Shown: positions 18,603-27,125, numbered from the stretch's first letter. The stretch is DNA of 64,000 bases from Candidatus Latescibacterota bacterium (GCA_022822725.1 JAJEAN010000007.1:73435-137434); one strand, 5' to 3'. Notes: generated by a model not told the origin, from the sequence alone. Translations and numbers: made by a program.

Positions 18603-19450
18603 TGGAAAACGGACTCACCGCGCTGTATGGAAAACTGATCGACCGGCCGGGCGGCGTTTACGGCTTCGCCGCCATTATGGCCGTGGCGGGGATTGCCGCA
18701 ACGACGATGAAGACCGAACATGCCGTCGACGACGGCCTGGTGGCGCTGCTGTTGTCCGGTGACCTGCTCTTCGGCCTTTTCGTGACCATGCTGATCGTAC
18801 TGGTCATCGTCGGCGCCCGGATCGACGACCGGCCGGGCAAGAGCATCGCGCTTACGCTCGGCGTACTGGCGGCCGGAAGTATCGTGCGGTTGCTGCTTCC
18901 GTTTGCCGCTTCGATTGGCTGGCTGGCGGAATGGAACGGGGTCATGCTCGGTATCATGATCATAACGCTCTACCTGTCGCTCCGCATAGGCGCCCGATTC
19001 GCCGTGGCGGCCATGGGTTGCGCGCTATACACCATGTTCGTCACGGCGGGTATGACCCTTGGCCTGGCATATCGGATTACGGTGCCGGGCGTACTGACGC
19101 TTACGGCCGTGGGGGCCCTGGCGGTGGTAATGGCCTTCCTGGGTTACAGCCTGGTCAGAAGCGGGATAGAATCCGCGCGCCGGGAGCCGGTCAGCCATTC
19201 CGTGCGTACCGGCATGGTGCGGGCCATGCCCTTTCTGGTGCTGGGCGGCCTGGCCGTTCTGTTGATCGGCGCCCCGCTGGCCTTCGTCACGGACGGTCCT
19301 CTGCGTGATTTCGGTCTGTACCTTATGATCGGCGGTCCGATGGGCGCGTGTGCCGTGTTGATGTCCGCGATCCCTCTCGCCGTTATGACCCGGAACGTCC
19401 GGTTCGAGGCCGGCACACCCGCACGCCGTGGTGGCCGCCGGCAGCGGTAG
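18599..19450 (+). CDS. secF: SecF-like membrane protein with divergent motifs
   Basis: Polytopic membrane protein of 283 residues, coupled to the SecD-like gene by an ATGA overlap; this position and topology mark it as the SecF partner. The periplasmic FGVDFTGG block is missing. The SecF signature IGYSINDTVVIFDRIRE is represented by FLGYSLVRSGIESARRE (about 179-195), lacking the conserved Asp. Together with SecD this is either a degenerate paralogue or a fast-evolving lineage-specific SecDF. The last codons lie in a 31-bp repeat. Confidence 0.65.
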   Translation: MMENGLTALYGKLIDRPGGVYGFAAIMAVAGIAATTMKTEHAVDDGLVALLLSGDLLFGLFVTMLIVLVIVGARIDDRPGKSIALTLGVLAAGSIVRLLLPFAASIGWLAEWNGVMLGIMIITLYLSLRIGARFAVAAMGCALYTMFVTAGMTLGLAYRITVPGVLTLTAVGALAVVMAFLGYSLVRSGIESARREPVSHSVRTGMVRAMPFLVLGGLAVLLIGAPLAFVTDGPLRDFGLYLMIGGPMGACAVLMSAIPLAVMTRNVRFEAGTPARRGGRRQR

Positions 19451-19526
19451 GCGCCCGTAAAGGAGCCGCCGGCAGCGGCAGGCGCCCGTAAAAGGGCCGC
19501 CGGCAGCGGTAGGCGCCCGTAACAGG
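19434..19526 (+). repeat. 31-bp tandem repeat containing the secF stop codon
   Basis: Three copies with exact 31-bp period (core gccgccggcagcggtaggcg). The first copy codes for the SecF C-terminus and supplies its TAG; the other two are non-coding. Confidence 0.97.
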
Positions 19527-19567
19527 GCCAGCCGGGGAAACAGTTTTCCCGGGCCGCCTGGAGAATC

Positions 19568-21088
19568 ATGGCCGACCAGCCCAACATCCTCCTTATCCTG
19601 TCCGACCAGATGGTCGCCGCTTTGACCGGAGCCTATGGCCATCCCGTCGTGCGGACCCCCAACCTGGACCGCATGGTGGAGGCCGGCGTGCGTTACGATG
19701 CCGCCTACACCGCCTTTCCCCTCTGTGCGCCGGGCCGGGCCTGCCTGATGACGGGAAGGCATGCTTCGGAAATCGGCGCATGGGACAATGGCGCTTTGCT
19801 GGCCGCCGACCAGCCGACCTTCGCCCACTACCTTGCCCGTGCGGGATACGATACCGTGTTGTCCGGCAAGATGCACTTCATCGGTCCTGACCAGCTGCAC
19901 GGGTTCAGGACGCGGCTGACCACCGACATCTATTCCTCGGATTTCGACTGGGTCAAGCCGGAGTGGATCCGCCTGAAAGAGACCGGGGGCGAGGACTGCG
20001 AGCGGGTGATGGCCAACCGGCCGGCCTACAACGCGGCGGGGTACACGGGCGACGGCGTGCGAACAGGCGTCTGGCACAACGCCCTCAGCTATGACGAGGA
20101 AACGCATTTCCGCGCGGTCGAATACCTGCGCTCCAGGAAGGCGGGCGGGGCGGAAGAACCATTCCTTTTGTGCGCGTCCTATCACCATCCCCACGAACCG
20201 TTCTGGCCGCCCGAGTCCTACTGGGCCCGTTACGAAGGATCGGAAATCGAACTGCCGTGGTTCCCGGCCGACCTGGATGAACGCCATTCCATGATGGACC
20301 GGAACCTGAACGCCTATCACGGTACCGGCCGTTACGACCTGCGAGACGAAGAGGGCCTCTACCGGCTAAGGCGCGCCTACTACGCGCTGATAAGCTACAT
20401 GGACGACAAGGTCGGCGGCCTGCTGGACACCCTGGACGAGACCGGCCTGGCGGAAAACACGGTGGTGGTATTCGCCAGCGATCACGGCGACATGCTGTGC
20501 GAACGCGGCATGGTACAGAAGCGGTGTTTCTACGAGTGGTCCTGCCGGGTGCCCCTCATCGTACGTTATCCGGACGGCTGGCGGGCAGGGACGACCTGTG
20601 CACATCCCGTGTCCCTGATCGATCTGCTGCCGACCTTCTGCGACCTCGCTGGTGTCGAGGACCGGCTTCCCCACGACGGCGAGAGCCTCGTCTCTTCCTC
20701 CTCCTCGGACGAAACAGGCCGCGTGGTTTTCGCCCAGGCCCACGAGGCCGTGGGCATGCCCTGCATCATGGCGCGGCAGGGACGGTACAAGTACCACTAC
20801 ATCCACGGGTACGCGCCACGTCTTTTCGACCTGGAAGACGATCCGGGCGAATGGCAAGATCTCTCGGGCGAAGACGCGCACCAGCATGTGGAATCCCGGC
20901 TTCGCGACCGGGTCCTCGACCGGTTCGATCCGGAAGCCATCGCGGAAGCAAACCTGTCCAGCCTGTACCGGCGGCGTCTGATCCGGGACACCATGGCGCG
21001 CCACGGACGGACGTGGAGCCATGAGCCGGAATTCGATCATCGGCGCGGCGCTTTGAACCAGTACGTGCCGCCATCCGGAAAACAGTAA
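19568..21088 (+). CDS. Choline-sulfatase-like sulfatase
   Basis: Type I sulfatase of 506 residues in the alkaline-phosphatase fold. The formylglycine site is CAPGR (Cys53). Metal-site blocks are ILLILSDQM near the start and SDHGDML later. FRTRLTTDIYSSDFDW and LISYMDDKVGGLL closely resemble choline-sulfatase (BetC), and length fits, so the substrate may be choline-O-sulfate or another small sulfate ester. No signal peptide is seen, suggesting cytoplasmic action. It precedes a Gfo/Idh/MocA gene. GGAG lies five bases before the ATG. Confidence 0.88.
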   Translation: MADQPNILLILSDQMVAALTGAYGHPVVRTPNLDRMVEAGVRYDAAYTAFPLCAPGRACLMTGRHASEIGAWDNGALLAADQPTFAHYLARAGYDTVLSGKMHFIGPDQLHGFRTRLTTDIYSSDFDWVKPEWIRLKETGGEDCERVMANRPAYNAAGYTGDGVRTGVWHNALSYDEETHFRAVEYLRSRKAGGAEEPFLLCASYHHPHEPFWPPESYWARYEGSEIELPWFPADLDERHSMMDRNLNAYHGTGRYDLRDEEGLYRLRRAYYALISYMDDKVGGLLDTLDETGLAENTVVVFASDHGDMLCERGMVQKRCFYEWSCRVPLIVRYPDGWRAGTTCAHPVSLIDLLPTFCDLAGVEDRLPHDGESLVSSSSSDETGRVVFAQAHEAVGMPCIMARQGRYKYHYIHGYAPRLFDLEDDPGEWQDLSGEDAHQHVESRLRDRVLDRFDPEAIAEANLSSLYRRRLIRDTMARHGRTWSHEPEFDHRRGALNQYVPPSGKQ

Positions 21089-21134
21089 AACCAGTACGTA
21101 CCGCAGTCCGCACGTCAGTCAAACCAGTATCCGG
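21057..21134 (+). repeat. 32-33-bp imperfect repeat across the sulfatase stop codon
   Basis: Copies of aaccagtacgtgccgc begin at 21057 (coding NQYVP), 21089 and 21122 (partial). The sulfatase TAA lies between the first and second. Confidence 0.8.
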
Positions 21135-21173
21135 CCCGCGACCGGAAGGCGGGCATCCCCAGGGAGGCATTCC

Positions 21174-22127
21174 ATGCTGCGCGCAGGCTTTATCGGTGCC
21201 GGGGGCCGTTCCCGGAGCGCACATTATCCATCGGTCGACCGATTGCCGGACGTCGAGATGACCGCCGTGTGCGAGATGGACGAGACGCGCCTGGCGCAGG
21301 TAACCGAACGCTACGACTTTCCACATGTGTATACCGACCACCGCGCCATGCTGGCGGAAGTGGAACTGGACGTGGTCTATTGCGTCATGCACGAGAAGTG
21401 GCTGCTCCAGCCCGCCCTGGACTGTCTTCAGGCGGGAAAGCACATCTTCATCGAGAAACCACCCGGGAAGAACAGCGATGATACGCGCCGGATGCTGGAC
21501 GCGGCCGTGGCGCACGACGTGTATGCCATGGTAGGGTACCAACGGCGCTATACCACGGTGGTCCGCGAGGCCATGCGCCGCGTAACAGCGAAGGGGCCGG
21601 TCTCCCATGCCGTGACCACCTTCAACAAGAAGCTGTTTCACGAGAAGCCGCCCTACTCTACGACCCTGTGGGACGACGTGACCCACGTGGTGGATCTGTT
21701 GCGGTACATGGTGGGGAGTGAACCCGTCGAGGTAACCCGCTACCGCGACAAGTTCGATTCCGCCGGCTGGAATCACTACACGGCGCTGGTCCGCTTCGCC
21801 AGCGGAGCCACGGGTGTCGTGTTCGGAAACCGCGCCTCCGGGGGCCGGGTATTGCGCGCGGAGTTGCACGGTGTGGGCATCGGCTGCTACATGAAACTGC
21901 CCGAGGAAATCGATGTTCACGAGGACGATCGGCAGGCCGTGATCCAGGGCTGGGAGATCAATGGCGACGACCCGGCGGATGTACCCCGTTACGAGGGCGC
22001 ACTCGCCATGCACGAGCATTTCGTGGATTCCGTACGTAACCAGACCGTCCCCGTCAGCGACCTTCGGGACGTCATACATACCATCCGGCTCGTGGACTGG
22101 ATCGAAACGGGACAGTGCCCCGACTAG
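21174..22127 (+). CDS. Gfo/Idh/MocA-family oxidoreductase
   Basis: NAD(P)-dependent dehydrogenase of 317 residues. It has the N-terminal Rossmann motif FIGAGGRSRSAHY, the acidic end VCEMD, the family EKP motif (FIEKPPGKN) and the catalytic-region block WDDVTHVVDLLRYM. Such enzymes oxidise or epimerise sugars, inositols and related polyols; the substrate here is unknown. GGGAGG precedes the ATG. It follows the choline-sulfatase-like gene by 85 bp and could act on its product's pathway, which is inference. Confidence 0.9.
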   Translation: MLRAGFIGAGGRSRSAHYPSVDRLPDVEMTAVCEMDETRLAQVTERYDFPHVYTDHRAMLAEVELDVVYCVMHEKWLLQPALDCLQAGKHIFIEKPPGKNSDDTRRMLDAAVAHDVYAMVGYQRRYTTVVREAMRRVTAKGPVSHAVTTFNKKLFHEKPPYSTTLWDDVTHVVDLLRYMVGSEPVEVTRYRDKFDSAGWNHYTALVRFASGATGVVFGNRASGGRVLRAELHGVGIGCYMKLPEEIDVHEDDRQAVIQGWEINGDDPADVPRYEGALAMHEHFVDSVRNQTVPVSDLRDVIHTIRLVDWIETGQCPD

Positions 22128-22164
22128 GCGCTTCCCCGGCCAGGAGTCCCGGCCCGCATTCATC

Positions 22165-22623
22165 ATGGAACGGCTCAATTTCCCGGAGTACGAATTCGAG
22201 ATCGGTTCGGACGACACGGGCCGCAGGATCATTTTCGACCAGGTCCGGCGCAGGTTCGTCCGACTTACCCCCGAAGAATGGGTCCGGCAGCACCTGGTGC
22301 GCTACCTGGTCGAGGACCGGGGCTTTCCCGCGGGTTTTGCCAGCGTGGAAAAGGGATTCCAGTATGCAGGAACGGCCGTACGCGCCGACGTGATCATGCA
22401 CGACCTGAACGGACGGCCGGTGCTGATGGGTGAGTGCAAGGCGCCGGAGGTCCGGGTGACCGAAGCCGTCTTCGAGCAGCTGGCCCGGTACAATTCGGTC
22501 ATCAACGCCCGGTTCCTGGTGGCCACCAACGGCAAGACGCACTTCTGCTGCGAACACAGGGCCGGTGCGGGATACACTTTTCTGCCGGAATTGCCCGAGT
22601 TCAAGCGCGACGGAAGGGCCTGA
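22165..22623 (+). CDS. Stand-alone HsdR N-terminal-like nuclease domain protein
   Basis: Single-domain protein of 152 residues related to the N-terminal nuclease domain of type I restriction subunit R. It has TPEEWVRQHLVRYL, RADVIMHD and the PD-(D/E)xK half ECKAPEV, then FEQLARYN and FLVATNGKTHFCC. Free-standing versions are common in Bacteroidota-related genomes and have no assigned role. No methylase, specificity or helicase gene lies nearby, so this is not a restriction system. Start chosen at ATG 22165, giving the usual N-terminus. Confidence 0.85.
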   Translation: MERLNFPEYEFEIGSDDTGRRIIFDQVRRRFVRLTPEEWVRQHLVRYLVEDRGFPAGFASVEKGFQYAGTAVRADVIMHDLNGRPVLMGECKAPEVRVTEAVFEQLARYNSVINARFLVATNGKTHFCCEHRAGAGYTFLPELPEFKRDGRA

Positions 22624-22816
22624 CGGTGAGGAGTCTGGACGTGCCGGACCAAGCGCATCCTGTCCCGCACCACGGAACGTCAGAGACGGCTGCCGGGCGA
22701 GCATGTGCGGGGCCACTTAAGGTAGTTACCAGCGGGTCTGTTTTGTGTAAGTCGATGATCTGGCTGAATAACCAGCGAAAGTATCCTACCCGTCAAACCA
22801 TTCAGGAGGTACTCAC

Positions 22817-23803
22817 ATGAGAATCGCCAGGTTTGCCCTCATATTCCTGCTCGCTGCCGTTTTCGTTTTCCCGGCCGCTTCGCAGACGCGGGAGGAAGGA
22901 CCGTGGTGGCCCCACCCCATCTGGGGTAAGGACGACCAGGCCGGCGGGTCCAACTGGATCACGCCTGAAAAGGTGTTGAAGGCCCTTACCCTGGTCAAGA
23001 CGGGCCAGATCTACGAAATCGGCCAGGTATACAGCGCCGATATGCCCCTCTTCGGCCAGCGGACCTATTCCATGGTCATTCCCGGTTCTCCGTCGGGTGA
23101 GCCCATGGGAGCGAACAACCTGATCTATTATGACGAGTTCCTGGTCGCCGAGATCGGCCAGGTCGGCACCCAGTTCGACGGCCCCGGTCATATCGGCGAG
23201 CGGATCACGATGGCCGACGGCACGGAGAAAGACGTTTTCTATAACGGATTTACCAATGAAGAGATCAAGGGACCCTACGGCCTCGCGAAACTGGGCGTAG
23301 AGCACGTCAAGCCCTTCCTTACCCGCGGCATCCTGGTCGACGTGGCCGCTTACAAGGGCGTGGAAACCCTCGACCACGGATACGAGGTCACCGTGGAGGA
23401 CGTGGAAGGCGCGCTGGAGCGGCAGGGCATCGCGATGGAAAGTCTCGAGCCGGGCGACGCCTACCTCTTCCGGTACGGATGGGCCCGCCACTGGAACGAC
23501 CCCGGAACATACAACGCCAGCCCGCCGGGTATCGGAATGGCCGTCGCCCGCTGGGTGGTCGAGAAGCAGGCTTCCATGATCGGCTCGGACCAGTGGACCA
23601 CCGAAGTCGTGCCCAATCCCGATATCAGCCAGGCCTTCCCGGTCCATCAGGAGCTTATAACCCGGAACGGCGTCTGGAACCTCGAGAACATGAACCTCGA
23701 CGAACTTTCAGCCGACGGTGTCTACGAGTTCCTGTTCATACATACGCCCATCCGATTCAAGGGGGCGACGGGGTCGCCGGCCCGTCCGATCGCCATCCGG
23801 TAA
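22817..23803 (+). CDS. Secreted cyclase-family (KynB-like) hydrolase
   Basis: Metal-dependent hydrolase of the putative-cyclase family (kynurenine formamidase relatives), 328 residues with a cleavable signal peptide (ends PAASQ). The family metal motif appears as GTQFDGPGHIG, the variant seen in the longer members. LVDVAAYKG, the AYLFRYGW block and the later VHQELITRNG are also typical. AGGAGG precedes the ATG. The substrate is unknown; location in the periplasm is inferred from the signal peptide. A bidirectional terminator follows. Confidence 0.85.
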   Translation: MRIARFALIFLLAAVFVFPAASQTREEGPWWPHPIWGKDDQAGGSNWITPEKVLKALTLVKTGQIYEIGQVYSADMPLFGQRTYSMVIPGSPSGEPMGANNLIYYDEFLVAEIGQVGTQFDGPGHIGERITMADGTEKDVFYNGFTNEEIKGPYGLAKLGVEHVKPFLTRGILVDVAAYKGVETLDHGYEVTVEDVEGALERQGIAMESLEPGDAYLFRYGWARHWNDPGTYNASPPGIGMAVARWVVEKQASMIGSDQWTTEVVPNPDISQAFPVHQELITRNGVWNLENMNLDELSADGVYEFLFIHTPIRFKGATGSPARPIAIR

Positions 23804-23856
23804 GCTGGCCTGGATGTTTCCCGCATAGGTGAAACGGGGAGGTCAAGGCAGAAAAA

Positions 23857-23881
23857 GGTCTCCTTGTGATCGGAGATTTTT
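23857..23881. terminator. Bidirectional terminator between convergent genes
   Basis: Stem ggtctcc/ggagatt (with G-T pairs) and 8-nt loop, followed by five T on the plus strand and by five T on the minus strand (gaaaaagg at 23851-23858). It separates the cyclase gene from the HNH lipoprotein gene. Confidence 0.65.
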
Positions 23882-23905
23882 GTGCAGGGGAATAACAGGG
23901 GATGT

Positions 23906-24961
23906 TTATTTACCAGGTACAATCACACGCAATGGCAGATTGTCATAGCCGGAATTGCTACCTGTTGACCGTTTCTCATAGACAATACGCATTGGGTCTT
24001 CTTCCGTAGCGGCATATAGTCGCACCCAGGTGCGTTCATTTCGTCTCCAAACGGTATGTCCTTCTGATTCTTCACTCGCACCGTAACGTTCGTCCAGAAC
24101 GGTTTTAATGGTGTCCAACCTGCTGGATGGCACATCCGCCTTAAACGCATACGATCCTGAACTGAGGGCGTCGTCCGTAAACGAGTACGATACGGTTACT
24201 GTGTCGGATAACTCATCACTGAACTGCAACACTCCGGTGACCGATCCGGATTCCCGGGTGGAATCTACCTGGCTATATGTCAGGGTGTCGGGTTCCGTGG
24301 AATGTACATCCTCCTTGCTGTCGCCCCACCTGCTCCATCTGAAATCGTAGTATTCAGACTCGGCCAGCCCCGCGGCACAGACTGGCACGATCAAATCGAA
24401 GGTATCGCAATCCTGGTAGACTGCAGCAACCGAATCAGCTTCGGCCTGGTCCATGGTCAGATTGTACTTCTTTTTAATTTCCACCCACTTGCCTACGTAC
24501 CAGCATCTGTTGTTTTCCGGCATCCATTCTGCCGGGTCCTTGTCGGATTTCTGGTTTCTGTTTACACTAGGTGCAGCCAGGGTGAGGTTGTCCAGGTCCT
24601 TGGCGTAGGCACTGCGATCTTCCTCGGTCTTTGCATACATGCCGCTAGCATGCGCTTCGGCGGTTGCAACGATATGTTCAATGTCCGTTTCGGAAGCGGA
24701 ATCGAAGCAGCTTAGCGAATAGGGAGAGAACAACCCTCCCTGCAGATTGACAATATCAGCCTCTATTGAACTGGGGTAATCGTAATCACGTCTGTCATAG
24801 GAACCGTCATCGACCTCTGCGGCGATTCGGACACCCAGTACGGGATGTATGGTATGCACCGTACGTTCCACCGGTATGGAACCTGGGTTGGCTATGGGGT
24901 TGGAATCACCAGAGCAAGCCAGGATTACGACACAAAGTATGGAGATCGTTACACGCGCCAA
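23906..24961 (-). CDS. Lipoprotein with HNH nuclease (DUF1524-like) domain
   Basis: Predicted lipoprotein of 351 residues, lipobox ILAC (Cys16). Residues about 85-180 match secreted HNH/DUF1524 nucleases: SETDIEHIVATAEAH (His96, His104), DLDNLTLAAPSVNR (Asn125), DKDPAEWMP and NRCWYVGKWVEIKKKY. The C-terminal 150 residues, rich in Asp/Ser/Thr, match nothing I recognise. TTG start with a full GGAGGTGA ribosome site. The gene is visibly richer in A+T than its neighbours, suggesting transfer. It would be an envelope-anchored nuclease for DNA scavenging or defence; this is inference. Confidence 0.75.
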   Translation of the reverse strand: MARVTISILCVVILACSGDSNPIANPGSIPVERTVHTIHPVLGVRIAAEVDDGSYDRRDYDYPSSIEADIVNLQGGLFSPYSLSCFDSASETDIEHIVATAEAHASGMYAKTEEDRSAYAKDLDNLTLAAPSVNRNQKSDKDPAEWMPENNRCWYVGKWVEIKKKYNLTMDQAEADSVAAVYQDCDTFDLIVPVCAAGLAESEYYDFRWSRWGDSKEDVHSTEPDTLTYSQVDSTRESGSVTGVLQFSDELSDTVTVSYSFTDDALSSGSYAFKADVPSSRLDTIKTVLDERYGASEESEGHTVWRRNERTWVRLYAATEEDPMRIVYEKRSTGSNSGYDNLPLRVIVPGK

Positions 24962-25194
24962 TAGATCACCTCCGTCGCTTGAGGGTATCGTACCTTAAGC
25001 ACAAACCCGGTATTGTTAGTTTCAACCTGGAACAGTTACGCTACGGTTACAATTTATTCCGTCAAGTAATTATTCCACTTCACCAACAATCACCGATTTA
25101 AACTGGTGACCTTGCGCGAAGGCGCGTTTCTTTAAGTAAGCGAATGGGTGAATCAGGCTTGGTTTGCTGTATGGATCACGAATGGAGGTAAATC
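24962..25194. promoter_or_regulatory. AT-rich divergent intergenic region
   Basis: 233 bases between the divergent HNH lipoprotein and SDR genes. It is markedly AT-rich from about 25000 to 25105 and has no credible coding frame; it likely carries promoters in both directions. A small gcgcgaaggcgc hairpin followed by tttcttt lies near 25115-25135, too weak to call. Confidence 0.4.
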
Positions 25195-25986
25195 ATGGGA
25201 ATTGAATCAGGAAGAGCATTCAACGGAAAAGTGGTCATCGTGACCGGCGGAGCGAAAGGCATCGGAGGCGGTATCGTCCGGGCCTTCGCCGGTGAGGGGG
25301 CTCGCGTCCTGTGCGCCGACATCGACGACGATGCAGGCGCGGAGATCGCCGCCGGGAATGACAACATCCGCTACGTCCACGCCGACGTGACCACGAGCGA
25401 AGTGTGCCGGTCCCTGGTGGAAACGGCGACGGATTCCTGGGGCGGGGTGGACATCCTGTGCAACAACGTGGGGATCCAGCCCACGACGAGCTATCTCCCT
25501 GCCCACGAGCTTTCAGAAGAGCAGTGGGACCGGATCATCGACGTGAACCTCAAGAGCCGGTTCCTGATGGTGAAGTACTGCGTGCCCGTGATGAAGGCGC
25601 GGGGCGGCGGCGTGATCATCAACACGGCCAGCGTGCAGGGACTACAGTCGGCCAAGGGCATCTCGGCCTACGCGGCGAGCAAGGGTGGCGACCTGTCGCT
25701 GGTGCGCCAATTGGCCCTGGATTACGCCGAGGACAACATCCGCGTGGTGGCGGTCAACCCGGGCACCATTGAAACGCCACTCCTGCAGGAAGCCATCGAC
25801 TCAATCGGCGGCGACGAGGACGAAATACGGACGGACATGGCCTCCCGGCACGCCATGAATCGCCTGGGGAGTCCGGAGGATATCGCCAACGCGGTGCTCT
25901 TCCTGGCCAGCGACCGGGCTTCCTTCATCACGGGTGAATTTGTGAACGTGGACGGTGGCCTGATGGCCCGGGGGGCATGGGCCTAG
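25195..25986 (+). CDS. SDR-family oxidoreductase
   Basis: Classical short-chain dehydrogenase of 263 residues. NAD(P) motif TGGAKGIG (17-24), CNNVG, and an intact catalytic set Ser146, Tyr159, Lys163 (SAYAASKGG). PGTIETPL and the C-terminal FVNVDGGLMARGA are usual. Asp42 at the end of strand 2 (ADID) suggests NAD preference. GGAGGT precedes the ATG. Substrate unknown; the nearby sugar-type enzymes suggest a polyol or sugar acid. Confidence 0.92.
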   Translation: MGIESGRAFNGKVVIVTGGAKGIGGGIVRAFAGEGARVLCADIDDDAGAEIAAGNDNIRYVHADVTTSEVCRSLVETATDSWGGVDILCNNVGIQPTTSYLPAHELSEEQWDRIIDVNLKSRFLMVKYCVPVMKARGGGVIINTASVQGLQSAKGISAYAASKGGDLSLVRQLALDYAEDNIRVVAVNPGTIETPLLQEAIDSIGGDEDEIRTDMASRHAMNRLGSPEDIANAVLFLASDRASFITGEFVNVDGGLMARGAWA

Positions 25987-26033
25987 ACGGCCGTCGCAGG
26001 CAAAATCCCGATCTCTCACCAGGTCTGCCTATT

Positions 26034-26145
26034 TCATACGATATGCCCGCAGATGATTGCGACTATTGCAAATGTGGTAGTCGATTCAGAAGCGGACGTG
26101 AAACCACGATCTTGAGGGTCGTGATCGTTTCGACCGTATGATAAA
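26034..26145. repeat. Long-spaced inverted repeat upstream of the small membrane gene
   Basis: tcatacgata near 26034 and accgtatgat near 26135 are inverted copies about 100 bp apart. Between them, cacga and tcgtg form a shorter inverted repeat near 26105-26125. The set could fold into a long hairpin ahead of the gene at 26173. Confidence 0.4.
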
Positions 26146-26172
26146 CACGCCTGAGCGCCGGGAGGATTTAAA

Positions 26173-26367
26173 ATGAGCGTCGAGTTGATCGGGATTATCA
26201 GTGTAGGTGTTGCACTTGCCGGACTTATTCTGGCGTCAAAGCGGGAGATCAATCTTCGTCTTGTCGCATTGGAACAGGGTCAGGCAGACCTGAGAGAACG
26301 CATGGCAAGGGTTGAGGGAATCCTTGAAGGCCTGGTCTTGCGCCGATCAGACAAGACCGAAAGCTAG
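26173..26367 (+). CDS. Small membrane protein with coiled-coil tail
   Basis: 64-residue protein: one transmembrane helix (about 5-21, ELIGIISVGVALAGLIL), then a basic/acidic helix with heptads ending in RMARVEGILEGLVLRR. GGGAGG lies ahead of the ATG, so I regard it as a real gene. Similar tiny helix-plus-coiled-coil proteins occur widely without a known function. Its TAG stop shares the tetranucleotide CTAG with the stop of the convergent sdhB. Confidence 0.75.
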   Translation: MSVELIGIISVGVALAGLILASKREINLRLVALEQGQADLRERMARVEGILEGLVLRRSDKTES

Positions 26368-27125
26368 GCCGGCTCGTTGCTGTCCTTCGACTTGAAGATG
26401 CGCAGCAGCCGGCTGAGCGGATCGTAGTATTCGCCGACGACCCGTTCCTTCAGGGGAATGATGGCGTTGTCCGTGATGGTGATTTCTTCGGGGCAGACGT
26501 GGGTGCAGCACTTGGTGATGTTGCAGTAGCCGATGCCCTGGTCCTCCTTGAGGTCGCCGAGCCGGTCCTCCGTGTCGAGGGGATGCATCTCCAGGGCGGC
26601 GTTGTGCACCATGAGGCGCGGGCCGATGAACTCCTCGTGCAGGTCGTGCTCCCGCAGCACGTGGCAGACGTCCTGGCAGAGAAAGCACTCGATGCACTTG
26701 CGGAACTCCTGCACCCGCTCGATATCGTCCTGGTCCATGCGCCAGGTGCCGTCCGCGTCGTCGGGCTTGCGGGGCTTGAAGGGCTTGACCTTCATCTTGG
26801 CCTCGTAGTTCCAGGACACGTCCGTCACGAGGTCGCGGATGGTCGGGAAGGCCTTCATCGGCTCGATGGTGATGGACTCGTCCTCGGGCAGGTCGCTCAT
26901 CCGCGTCATGCACATCAGCCTGGGGTTCCCGTTGACCTCGGCGGAACAGGAGCCGCACTTGCCGGCCTTGCAGTTCCATCGGACCGCGAGGTCCGGGGCC
27001 GACTCCGCCTGGATCTGGTGCACCGCGTCCAGCACCACCATGCCTTCGTCGATTTCGGTGGAATAGTCCTCGAACCCGCCGCTCTCTCCGTCACCCCGCC
27101 AGATTCGGAAGTTGGCCGTCGCCAT
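26364..27125 (-). CDS. sdhB: Succinate dehydrogenase iron-sulfur subunit
   Basis: Carries electrons from the flavoprotein to the membrane subunit of complex II, 253 residues. Cysteine clusters for the [2Fe-2S] (CKAGKCGSC), [4Fe-4S] (CIECFLCQDVC) and [3Fe-4S] (CTHVCP with an upstream CNITKC) centres are all present. Its ATG overlaps the sdhA stop (TAATG), so translation is coupled. Last gene of the sdhCAB operon. Confidence 0.95.
   Translation of the reverse strand: MATANFRIWRGDGESGGFEDYSTEIDEGMVVLDAVHQIQAESAPDLAVRWNCKAGKCGSCSAEVNGNPRLMCMTRMSDLPEDESITIEPMKAFPTIRDLVTDVSWNYEAKMKVKPFKPRKPDDADGTWRMDQDDIERVQEFRKCIECFLCQDVCHVLREHDLHEEFIGPRLMVHNAALEMHPLDTEDRLGDLKEDQGIGYCNITKCCTHVCPEEITITDNAIIPLKERVVGEYYDPLSRLLRIFKSKDSNEPA

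Noticed and set aside
22165-22623. Type I restriction-modification system
   Set aside because: Only an HsdR N-terminal-like domain is present; no hsdM, hsdS or motor domain lies nearby.
25110-25140. Small hairpin followed by a T-rich stretch near 25115-25135 as a terminator
   Set aside because: Four-base stem only, and it lies in a divergent promoter region with no gene ending there.
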